Below are positions 46,801-56,374 of a stretch of DNA of 64,000 bases, piece after piece (within the stretch, counting starts at the first letter, position 1; each line of letters opens with the position of its first letter). Origin of the DNA: Zea mays (Eukaryota > Streptophyta > Magnoliopsida > Poales > Poaceae); the NCBI RefSeq assembly GCF_902167145.1, contig NW_023366926.1, positions 62,001 to 126,000 of the forward strand, read 5' to 3'. The notes under the pieces were generated by a model. That model made no database searches and was not told the origin of the DNA. It saw only the letters and a list, made by a program, of their open reading frames with translations. Position numbers and translations under genes: made by a program.

Positions 46801-48250
46801 GTCCTTCCCTTCACTGAAACAGTAACCGCGGGAAAGAAAAGGGCGGCGCGGCTTACCGGCGGCGAGGGAGGTCCGGCGAAGGGTGGGGTCGGCTTGGGGA
46901 GACTCTGGCGGTCACGTCGAGGTACGGCTCGGCGTCGGAGGTGGCCGGAATCGCCCGGTCCACGCGTGCAGGCGGGTGTCCTCGTCGGCGGCGAGTATAC
47001 CGGCCAAACTACGGCGAACTGGCGCAATCCGAGGGCACGGTGAGCATCACGGGGTCACGCAACGACTGTGTGCACAAGGAATCGAGGGATGGTGGAGTGG
47101 CTTACCCGGTCCACGTGCTCCGGCGGGGGTGAGAGCTCCGGTGAGCGCGGACTGGCTTCTCCGGCGAAGGGAACTCCGATTCCTTGCTCGGGGAGCTTCA
47201 CAGAGGTGTGCACAAGCTTCTCCGAAGGCAGGACGGGGTCGGGGATGGCTCTGCTGGCCGGTCTACGGTGGCAGAGGGGTTGGGCGGCCGGGGACTCGCT
47301 GCGCACGGGCTAACGGCGACGAGCTAACTCCGGCGAGGTATGGAGGGTGTGAGGAAGGGCGTAGCCGAAGCCTGGGAGGGCTTTATAAGCTCGGGCGCGG
47401 GCCACGGCGCGGGTTTGGCTCGGGCGCGGCGCGGGGCGTGCGAGGGCGCGCGCGAGCGTGCTCTGGCGCGGGCAGACGGCATCGAACACGTGGCAGTGAG
47501 TTTCTTCCAATGTTTAAACGCTTCCAGAGATCGCAAACGTGCGAATCTCGCCATGAATCCGGCGCAGACCTCCTCCTGGCACCTAGGGCTATCTCACATG
47601 TGTGAGTTTCAAGGGATGATACGCCCTAGATAGGGAGATAGACGGGCGCCAAATCTGGCTTGTCTCCCTGCCCGCTCAGCGACAAAACTGATGTCAAGTG
47701 TTGTCAAACGTCTGAGTCTCGGCCTCAAATTTTTCCAGGGGGTGCCTTAAGTGGTATAGCACATTTTTGGTATAAAACCCAAGTGGTTTTGGCGCCATCT
47801 TCAAAGTGAACACGGCTGGTCTTTGAATTAGGGCTAAAAGGTGACTTAGAGGGAAATTGAGAGCTCTAGCTCTCTCTCCACTTGGAGATTTGAATTGGGT
47901 GTTCTCCAGGGGCCTTTTTGCAATATTTCCCTCCCTTAATTGATGGTTACAAAGTTGCTTAAGGTTTGGGCAAAAGTTACACATGCTTTGCCCACTTGTT
48001 CACTCTCTCCCCCCCCCCCCCATTACTTAGGGTTTTGGAAGATAGGGTTTAGGAGAGGTCTAGGGTTCTTCTCCCCTATTATCCAAGGTAGCAAGTGTGC
48101 AAGGATTAGGGTAATGCTTCTTATGTCATTGGCCACTTGATTAGCACAAGAGCTCCAAAGTTCTCATGTGGTGCCCTAAGTCTTTACCTTTGTGAACACA
48201 GCTTCTAGTGTCAAGGTGGCACTAGCCAAGGTAACACCTGGGGTGTTACA
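43886..48250 (-). repeat. Chromovirus LTR 3 (5' LTR of the right unit)
   Basis: 4365 bp with the same ends. TATA at 47381-47390, poly-C run 13 long. About a dozen private substitutions spread along its length, for example near 44143-44146, 47291 and 47480. Followed by AGACT and then Opie-like RNase H. Confidence 0.93.
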
Positions 48251-48521
48251 AGACTATGGCTATAAATTGAGCAAAGTCCCTATCCTACGTGATGAGAGTG
48301 CAATCCACATGGCGGATAATCCCGTTGAACTTAGCCGCACTAAGAACATAGACATCCGGTACCACTTTCTGAGAGATCACCAACAAAAGGGGGATATCGA
48401 AATTGCTTATGTTAACACCCAAAACCAATTAGCCGATATCTTTACCAAGCCACTAGATGAGAAAACCTTTAGCAAACTTAGGAATGAGCTAAATATACTT
48501 GATTCTCGGAATTTTGATTGA
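48251..48521 (+). pseudogene. pol: Opie-like RNase H, C-terminal part
   Basis: Starts with the second AGACT copy and continues the RNase H interrupted at 22642: DYGYKLSKVPIL, ESAIHMADNPVELSRTKNID, RYHFLRDHQQKGDIEIAYV, NQLADIFTKPLDEKTF, stop at 48519-48521. This is the standard C-terminus of copia RNase H. With its N-terminal part 25.6 kb away it is non-functional. Confidence 0.92.
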
Positions 48522-49433
48522 AACATTGCACACATAGCTCATTTATATATCTTTGATCATGTCTCTTTCATTTGGTACAATTGCATATTTCTTATTTTTC
48601 TTGTGCCAAGACTACGACTAATGTGTTTTCAAGTGTATTTCTATGGTAAGTTGTAGATTGAAAGGGTAATGGAGTTTTCGGCAAAGACAAGGCTTCCACT
48701 CCAACTCTAACGGTATCATTTACCCTTTGCCATTACTCCTACAACTCTCGATTGGTATAATCTTCCACTCATATTTCTTTTACCAATGGGGGAGAAAGTA
48801 TTAGAGGGCTCTCAAAATCTCTGTTTTTGGCGATTAGTGCCAAAGGGGGAGAAAGTATTAAGCCCAAAGCAAAAGGACCGCACCACCACCATTTCAAAAA
48901 AATCGAAATAAAATTTTAATTGATATTTTTCTATTGATGTATTCTCAAATTAGTATCTGGTATCAATTGGTATCTATGTTTTTCAATTAGCATCTAAGTT
49001 TACAATTGATCTTCAATTGGTATATTTAAAAAGTCAATTTCCAAATTGGTATCTATTTCAAAACCCTCTTGAAAGCTAAGAGGAGAATTTCATTCAGGGG
49101 GAGTTTTTGTTCAGTCAAAGGAAAGGCATTTGAAACAGGGGGAGAAATTTCATATCTTGAAAATGCTTCTTGTAATCTTATTCATATACCTTTGACTATT
49201 TGCAAAAAGACTTAGAAAAGATTTTCCAAAAGAATTTGCAAAAACAAACATGTGGTGCAAAAGTGGTCCAAAATGTTAAATAAAATAAAAAGCAATCCAT
49301 TCATATCGAGTGAGATTTTCAATTGATTTGACTCCAAGTAACCTATGCACATTCTATATGAAAACTAGTTACATTTCTGCACTTTATATTTGCTTTGGTT
49401 TGTGTTGGCATCAATCACCAAAAAGGGAGAGAT
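48522..49433 (+). other. Opie-like 3' spacer with repeated polypurine tracts
   Basis: Non-coding. Repeated purine tracts GGGGGAGAAAGTATTA (about 48786 and 48845), GGGGGAG (about 49098) and GGGGGAGAAATTT (about 49138), then AAAAAGGGAGAGAT right against the 3' LTR, the likely primer for plus-strand synthesis. Multiple such tracts before the 3' LTR are a known Sirevirus hallmark. A run of TTGGTATC-type short repeats lies at about 48915-49050. Confidence 0.8.
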
Positions 49434-50653
49434 TGAAAGGGAAATTGGGTTAACCATTTCCTATAACTAATTTTGGTGGTTGATAATCAACACAAACACA
49501 TGGACTAACTAGTTTGTTCTAGAACTCATGTATTACAGGTGCATAAGGTTCAACACAAACCAAGAAAGGAACTGAGCTAGGGACATAATTTTAAAGGAGC
49601 AAAAGGACTTGAGTGTGCTGAAGAATGGCACACCGGACTGTCCTGTGTGCCACCGGACAGTGTCCGGTGCACCATGACCGTACAGATGTCAAGCAGCCAC
49701 TCTCAGGAATTCTAGGGCTCTCTCCGCTATAAATCATTGGACTGTCTGGTGTGCCACCAGACTGTCCGGTGAGCCAGCAGGCAATGACTATCCAACGCCA
49801 ACGGTCGACTGCAAAAGTACCTGCCACAGTGAACAGTGCGCGGCAGAGTCAGAGCAGCAAAGTTAGAGGGGCACCAGACTGTCTGGTGTGGTACTGGACT
49901 GTCCGATGCCGCAAGAGGACAAAGCCCCCAACGGTCGACCAGCTCCAAACCGTAACAGTTGGGTGACGTAGCAGCGCACTAGACAAGGAACAGTGCCTGT
50001 CCCGTGGCGCACCGGACTGTCCGGTGCGCCCATCGCCAGCAACCTTCCCAACAGCTATGGAAGTGGTTGGGGGCTATAAATATCCCCCAACCACCTCATT
50101 CATATCTATCCAAGCATTCCAAACATCTCATTCAATACAAGAGCAAAAGACTCCACTCCAAGACACATCAAATAGATTGAATCCTCTCTAAGCCTCCAAA
50201 TCAACTCAATTCCATTAGGGACTTGAGAGAGGGTGTTTTGTGTTCTTTTGTTGCTCTTGTTGCTTGGCTTGGCCTTTTTCTTTTCCCATTCTTATTCTCA
50301 AGTGCTTTTTAAGCGAAGCAAGAGACACCAAGTGTGAGGTGGTCCTTGCGGGGTCTTAGTGACCCATGAGATTAAGGAAGAAGGCTCACTCGGTCTAAGT
50401 GACCGTTTGAGAGAGGGAAAAGGTTGAAATAGACTCAGTCTTTGTGACCTCCTCAACGGGGACTAGGTTCTTTGAAACCGAACCTCGGTAAAACAAATCA
50501 CCGTGTTCACTCGCCTTGATTCTTGTTTGATTTGTTTTCCCCTCTCTTCGGACTTGAATTTAATTCTAACGCTAACCCCGGCTTTAGTGTGCGCTTAAGT
50601 TTATAAATTTCAGGTTTCGCCTATTCACCCCCCCCCCCTCTAGGAGACTTTTA
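49434..50653 (+). repeat. 3' LTR of the Opie-like element
   Basis: 1220 bp, starting TGAAAGGGAAATTGGG and ending CTTTTA (the terminal CA has decayed to TA). TATAAATA lies at 50075-50082 after a palindrome-rich U3. A poly-C run lies near 50628. It is directly followed by the target duplication GGAAC. Confidence 0.92.
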
Positions 50654-51249
50654 GGAACTCAGTTTGATGCTGAAACATTCAAAGCTTTTTTGTGACCAAA
50701 TCGGTACAAAAATACATTTTCCATCTGTAAGGCATCCATAATCAAATGGACTGGTAGAACAAACTAATGAAATCATAATAACAGGAATAATTAAGTCAAT
50801 CTTCAATCAGCCAAAGTGGCTGGATGAACTAATAAAAGTGGTATGGAACCACAACACTGTTGTTTCAAGATCAACAAGGTTTACTCCATTCATGCTTTTA
50901 TTCGGTGATGAGGCAATAACACAAGAAGAAGCAATAACGGGTTTGTAAAATAACAAAAGATACAATAGAAGGGACCAGACTTCAGGCAATAGATCACATC
51001 AATAAGTATCAAGCCAAAATAGTCAAATGACATGATTGGAAGGTAAGACTAAAGAATATAAAGCCAGGACACTTGGTACTTCGGATAATGGCCAACCCAG
51101 ATATAGTGGGAAAACTTTAGCTTAAATGGGAAGGTCCTTTCTTGGTGGTATCTTCGTCAAGACCTGGATCATACAGGTTGAAAGACATGGACGGCAATGA
51201 CATTCCAAGATCTTGGAATGCATATGAGCTTTAGAGATATTATGTGTAA
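50654..51249 (+). pseudogene. pol: Element C integrase, second part and pol end
   Basis: Continues from 8909 across the Opie-like insertion, beginning with the second GGAAC. The sense parallels B's pol: TQFDAETFKAF, a stop, then TKIHFPSV-type, NGLVEQTNEI (integrase Glu region), HNTVVSRSTRFTPFMLLFGDEA, a break near 50945, then the C-terminal LVLRIMANPDIVGKL and WEGPFLV, ending RYYV. Numerous stops. This and 8648-8909 prove that C once held a full integrase on the plus strand. Confidence 0.88.
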
Positions 51250-51577
51250 ATTTTGTAATTTTCTTACTTTTTCCTATGGCACCCTTTTCCTTTCAAGAGG
51301 GGAGAAAGGTTTTTAATGGGGCCATAGGTTGTAATTTTTATTTTTGTGCAGCCTTGTGCAATACAAGGGCCAGATTCCCCCACATGTAAAATGTAAAGAT
51401 CTGGGATTATACCATCGAGTGTAAAAAAGTATGAAGACGCTCCAAAGTCATCCCTAAGGGGATGTAGAGCTAGAATGCCACCTGAGTGAAAGGTGAAGAA
51501 GCTCCAAAGTCGTTCCTAAGGGGATGCAGAGCTTAAATGCCACCTAAGTGAAAGGCGAAAAGCTCCAAAGTCGTCCC
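51250..51577 (+). repeat. Element C spacer with ~62-bp tandem repeat, left part
   Basis: After pol comes a purine-rich non-coding stretch, then repeat units with gctccaaagtcgttcctaag at about 51439, 51501 and 51562. Element B is inserted inside the third unit. The array continues at 60940. The position matches the repeat blocks of A and B. Confidence 0.8.
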
Positions 51578-52144
51578 TGTTGGGGACTTGTTCTCAAATG
51601 CTACGAATTAAGAACAAGGCAACATAGAATGTTAAATGTTAACGTCCTTCGTCCATGAAACATTATTCCCTTGAGGATAATGAACCTTGGACGAAGGTTG
51701 ACGAGAATACGATTACGAAAGTTGAGTCTTCGTAATCGAATTTCAATAGATTGTATAAGATAATAAAGGTAAATGAATCATAAACGAATCAAATTATATT
51801 TAATCAATATATTGAATCATTGAATACAGTTATACCTCTGCCTTGGCAAAGGTTGATTCCTGAATGACGCGATTGCAAATTACCAGAATCCGTGAACAGT
51901 AAAGGGATACTGTTCACTATTTATAGGCACAGGACACAGCCTGTGAGGAATTACAATTATGCCCCTCATAAAAGTTTACAACATTGACTCAGACCTTTAT
52001 GGACTAAAAGGTCATTCTATCTTTAAGTCGGTTTGTAATATCGAAGCTTCATGAAGAGGAACCTTCGGCCATCTCATACAAACAGCTTCAGCCGAAAGCC
52101 GCTTCTTCCTAGAAGACCTTCGGCGACGAAGCATAGACCCAACA
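51578..52144 (-). repeat. 3' LTR of element B
   Basis: 567 bp. On the minus strand it starts TGTTGGGTCTATGCTTCG and ends AAGTCCCCAACA. TATA at 51918-51925 next to a palindrome at 51892-51917. Two substitutions against the other copy. Confidence 0.95.
51892..51925 (-). promoter_or_regulatory. Element B core promoter: TATA box plus palindrome
   Basis: Minus strand: TATAAATA (51925-51918), then directly GTGAACAGTA (51917-51908), a 6-base loop, and TACTGTTCAC (51901-51892). The same arms occur in element A although the surrounding LTR sequence has largely diverged. The 5' LTR copy is at 60687-60720. Confidence 0.7.
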
Positions 52145-52158
52145 GTAGCCCCTTTCGC
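52145..52158 (-). other. Polypurine tract of element B
   Basis: The minus strand reads GCGAAAGGGGCTAC directly before the 3' LTR, nearly the same as in A. Bases 52159-52595 hold the promoter region of the antisense gene. Confidence 0.75.
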
Positions 52159-52401
52159 GGTGCTAGATCGTTTTTCGTAACGAGCTTGATCCGTGAAAAA
52201 AGTCTCTTAAGCTTCGGGGAGCCGAAGGTCCAAAAAACACCTTCCCTGAGCTCGTTGTCGAGAAACGATTCAGTTTTCCAGCGCGTAGCGGTCCCACCTT
52301 GCAGAGTTACTGTTTGGTCTCTGCGGTCCACCACGCAGCGAGTGCGAGCGGGTGTCCGCCTGGTGTAAAAATCCTGGCGCTTCGCCTTCTTACCTGCAGT
52401 A

Positions 52402-52411
52402 CTATATAAAC
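52402..52411 (+). promoter_or_regulatory. TATA box of element B antisense gene
   Basis: CTATATAAAC, about 185 bp before ATG 52596. It lies inside the element, outside the LTR, and points opposite to pol. The antisense gene therefore probably has its own transcript. Confidence 0.65.
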
Positions 52412-52595
52412 AGATGGGTAGGTGTGAAGTTACCACAGCATTCATTGCTATTTGCACTGTTTTGCTGCCAAAATTTTTAACCATCGCCGAAGCTTGACTC
52501 TCGGAATCGGACGAAGCTCCAGCTTGAATTCTGCTTCGTTAGAAGAAAAAACTTCGGAAGAAAAAAGTATTTAATTTCCACAAATTCAGAATTAA

Positions 52596-55499
52596 ATGGC
52601 CAGAGTGCGTTCTACCGCTAGGGTTGAGCGTGAGGGGGGCGAAGCTGAAGGCTCGGAGACTGTTCCCATTTCCGAAGCGATGCAAAGATCCGGACTGGTA
52701 ACTTCGGAAAAGATCCCCAGTGAAGATGCAGAACAAGCAGAACAAGCAATGGCCGAAGCAGAAGAAGAAGATATTGAGGAAACTGATCCCGAAGACGATT
52801 ATCGTATTGCCATGCCAAGCAAGCCCAGCCACTTGGACTTCGGAAAATCTACTGTTTCGAAGGCTGATCTCTCCAAGATGGTAAAGTCGGGCTTTTTCAA
52901 TGAAAATCAGAAGAAGCTATTACGCTTCGGGGGAGAAGAGACTACCCCAAAGCCGGAGAAGGATGAAATTGTCATTTTCAAGAGCTTTCTAAAGGCTGGA
53001 TTAAGATTCCCCTTACATGGGATTATTGCAGAGGTACTGAAGAGGTTTGGTATCTACTTTCATCAGTTGACTCCTAACGCTATCGTTAGGCTTAGCGTTT
53101 ATATCTGGGCCTTGCGAAGCCAAGCGGTGGAGCCGTTTGCGGACAGCTTTTGTCGAGTTCACGAATTGCACTATCAGACGAAGGCTAGAAAAGATGGATT
53201 GCATGACAATTTTGGTTGCTATAATTTTGCTTATCGGAAAACCACAAAGTTTCCTGTAATCAGCTACCGAAGCAAATGGGCAGCAGGCTGGAAGTCAGAG
53301 TGGTTCTATGTCAAGGTTGATGACGACAAAGAGAAGCTTGTGCAAAGCCCACTTGAACTAATCTTCGGAGAAACCCGCCCCCATTGCAACATGACACCAG
53401 AAGGTCCAACTCAAAAAGCGATGAATGAATTCAGAATTATTGCAGAACATATCAGTACAAGAGACCTGGTTCAGGAGTTTTTGGCTTTCAAGGTTTTTCC
53501 TAGTTTAAAAGAATGGGAAATGCCGAAGCTAAAGGGAGAAAAGAAAGAAGGTGAACTTGTACGGTTACCTTATTATTTCAAGTTTAAGAAATACTTTAAA
53601 ACACCTTGCCAAAAGTGGCTGGATACGATTGAAGTAATGTGCAATGAAATACTCGGCAATTATTCCAAAAAAGAAGATCAGTTGATGACCGCGGCCTTCG
53701 GCACCCGTCCGAAGCGAAGACTGAATCGAGTGCTGGACGCTCTGGGTTTCGAATACCCTGACTATGAAAATCTGAACAAAGGTGCCGGGGGCCAGAAAAG
53801 GAAAAGGATGACTGAAGCCTTAAATGAAGATGAGAAAGAACCTTCAAAGAAGAAGATTCCGAAGAAGAGGAAAGCGTCTTCTCCGAAGCAGAAAATGTCC
53901 GACGAAGAAAAAACCCCTGCATCACCCTCTGCCGCTGACGTGGAGGAAATTCTGAAGGTAATGACTGAATCCCTGCCTGCGAAGCTAAGTCCATTGGGGC
54001 CTCAACTGACAAAGTTTTTTCAGAAGGAAAAGGAGCCCGAAAAATCGAAGAAAACAACTAAAGCCAAGAGACAAAGAATTATCACTGTGACAGAGGTCAT
54101 TGACAAGACACCACCAAGAGCTTCAGCTCAGAAGACACCAGCGGCTGAGGAAAAAACAAATATTGAAATCACACCTTCGGAGGTCGCGGCTGCCGAAGCT
54201 GTCTCAATTGAAGATTTGAACCTGGAAAGCACAATTGAACACATTGACAAAATACTACTAGACATGGCCACAGAAGAAGCTGCTACTGCCGCCGAGGAGG
54301 CTATGGCCGCAATGCCGGGGAAAGAAAAGGAAATTGTTGACGAAGCTTCGGAGGACGAGACCTTCATGTTTCAAAATTTAGTTGGAGAAAATTTGTCAAA
54401 ACCCGAAATAGAAGAGCTTAAAGAGTATGCCAAATCTTGCGGGTACAAACCAGGAGCACTCCTCTTCGGAGGTATTGATGATGAAAAGTTAGATTGTATT
54501 CGAGATCAAACTGGAGCCAAAGTTATCGGTACTCTGTCAAAGAGTATCGGTTTTCCGAAGCTAGAAACGGACATTAGCCGCTACCGACGACAACATATCG
54601 TTGGTAGTTTATTTTATTCCAATTTCAAGGTGAACTACTTTTCCCTTAACTTTTATTGTTTTTAATAATGAAAACATGTCTAACGAAGGTTGTTTTCGTG
54701 CAGAGTATGCTGTTGAGCAAAGCCTTGAAAATGCAACAAGATTTTGAAGACAAGAAACACGAAGTTATAATTGAAAATTTAGAAAGCAAAATAAAGGAGC
54801 AAACAGCTGCTGTTGAGAAGAAGAACTTTGAGCTCCAAGCAACTGAAGGTTTATTGGCGGAGGCCGAAGCTAAAATAACAGAACTGAACACAAAGCTTCT
54901 CCGCCAATCTAAGCAATTTGAACAAGAAAAGGAAGAACTTAATGCAAAACTTGAAGCCGAAACTCAACAAAATTCAGATTTGAAAAGGCTATTGGCGGGC
55001 CTTCAAGAAAAATGTTTGGAATTTAGCAACAAATGTATTCAACGACTAAGAAAAATTTTCCACTCAGTTGGAGCCAGCAGTGAGAAATTCACCCCCTCGG
55101 CTGAAGATTTACCGAAGACCTTCGAACATATTGAGGGTGAAATTGACGAGCTCGACGAAGTCATAGCTGGGCACGGTGACTTCTGTGCCTGGGTAGCTTC
55201 TCGGGGCACTGCTGCAGCCTTCCTAAAAGCTGGCTGCGATCATGGAAAGATTGTCAATAGGCCTAATTTCACTTTATCACCATCAATCCTAGATGACATT
55301 CCTGATCTAGCCCGAAGTATTTCCAATAGATTTGTAAAAATGATAAGGACAAAAGGCGGGCGGGAAAAAGCTGGAGACGAAGCTCGGAGTCATATTGAAC
55401 CAGTAAGAAATCATACCTTGTGTTTACCTCTTCCTTCAAGCTCGATTTTGACTTACAACTTAATTCATGTAGGATGACGAAGCCGAAGTCGATGATTAA
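52596..55499 (+). CDS. Antisense accessory gene of element B, intact, three predicted exons
   Basis: Exons 52596-54629, 54704-55402 and 55473-55499, all phase 0 with GT-AG introns of 74 and 70 bp; predicted length 919 residues. ATG 52596 is the first in frame after the TATA box. Exon 1: acidic N-terminus, then a PF04195-like domain (about residues 125-270; IVIFKSFLKAGLRFPLHG, FHQLTPNAIVRLSVYIW, HDNFGCYNFAY, WFYVKV), then EILGNYSKKEDQLMTAAFG and a Lys/Arg-rich nuclear-signal-like stretch (KKKIPKKRKASSPKQK). Exon 2: coiled coil, then a conserved tail (DEVIAGHGDFCAW, AAFLKAGCDH). Exon 3: DDEAEVDD. A and C carry decayed homologues with the same intron sites. Grande elements are known to carry an accessory gene encoding a nuclear protein with its own promoter; this is probably its counterpart. 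Biochemical role unknown. Confidence 0.85.
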
Positions 55500-56374
55500 A
55501 AAGAATGACGCCGAAGCTAAGATCCCTCAAAGATTAAGTAGGAGTAGACTGTAGGCAAACTCAGGAAACTTTTGAGATAACTTTTGTAAATGTAACTAAA
55601 CTTGTCTTTAATGAGTTCTGTTCATACCTTGTATTATGCTCTTACCCTTCCATTAATGTATGCGATGTGCTTCGTTGTGGACGAAATTATCTTTTTTGAG
55701 CCGAAGGCGAAAAAACACCTTCCCTTCTTTTCGTACTCAGCGAAGCATAGAAAACAACATTTCCCTTTTCTCCGAAGCTCTCCTTTTTGTACGCGAAGAA
55801 GCTCTTCTCTCTTTTTTTTTCTTTTTGCCGAAGCAACCATTTATGCCATGATGATGATTATCCTACATATGTCTGGATGAATGTTTATGAATGCAAATGC
55901 TATGATGTAATGTGATGTGCAAATGAATGTCCAAACACATATCCGAAGCCATACTCTCAACCATTATTTTCTTAGAAACAATCATACATCAGCTCTGCAT
56001 TCCCTTAGGAACGTCTTTGGAGCTTCTTCGCCTTTTACTTTTGGCGGAATCAGCGTTGACTTTTCGCTGTAAGCTCTCCATTCCCTTAGGAACGACTTTG
56101 GAGCTTCTTCGCCTTTTACTTTTGGTGGAATCAGCGTTGACTTTTCGCTGTAAGCTCTGCATTCCCTTAGGAACGACTTTGGAGCTTCTTCGCTTTTTAC
56201 TTCGGCACTCGATGGTGCGTTCTCAGCTTTTACATTTACATTCCTTGGGGGGATTTTGCTCTTATAGAACTAAAAAAGGAAATTACATATGATGGCCCCA
56301 TTAAAAACCTTTCTCCCCCTTTAGAAAGGAAAAGGGTGCCATGAAAAAGAGAAAACATAAAAAGTTACATCAAG
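55500..56374. other. Element B spacer between converging genes
   Basis: Non-coding. It has the conserved gaaggcgaaaaaacaccttccc segment near 55703 (also in A and C), a T-rich tract near 55810, the 81-bp repeat array, and a short purine/pyrimidine stretch before the pol stop. Termination of both transcripts is expected here. Confidence 0.6.
55998..56215. repeat. 81-bp tandem repeat in element B spacer
   Basis: Units begin at 55998, 56079 and 56160 with cattcccttaggaacg; the period is exactly 81 bp and the third unit is partial. Each contains ctttggagcttcttcgcc and gacttttcgctgtaagctct. Related in sequence to the A and C arrays read on the opposite strand. Confidence 0.9.

Larger units (their letters stand above)
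22643..48250 (-). mobile_element. Tandem chromovirus array: LTR-internal-LTR-internal-LTR
   Basis: Three near-identical 4.36-kb LTRs bracket two near-identical 6.26-kb internal regions, all minus strand, period about 10.62 kb. Only the outer edges carry a target duplication (AGACT at 22638-22642 and 48251-48255), so the whole array occupies one insertion site. Each internal region has its own PBS, orf0, gag-pol and polypurine tract. Gag-pol order is gag, protease, RT, RNase H, integrase, chromodomain-like tail, as in the Tekay/RIRE3 group. LTR differences of roughly 15-27 per pair indicate a recent origin. Confidence 0.92.
8910..50653 (+). mobile_element. Opie/Ji-like Sirevirus (copia) carrying two nested insertions
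   Basis: LTRs at 8910-10127 and 49434-50653, with target duplication GGAAC at 8905-8909 and 50654-50658. The internal order is PBS, gag, protease, integrase, RT, RNase H (copia order), then a purine-rich 3' spacer. Element A interrupts gag at 11491/18769 and the chromovirus array interrupts RNase H at 22642/48251. The sum of the Opie-like parts is about 8.9 kb. Many stops and frameshifts make it non-autonomous. LTR divergence of roughly 6-7% (my count, mostly transitions) makes it the oldest datable insertion here. Confidence 0.93.

Noticed and set aside
22643..48250. Two separate chromovirus insertions side by side
   Set aside because: Only one target duplication pair (AGACT) is present, at the outer edges, and the middle LTR has no duplication beside it. 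This is one tandem array.
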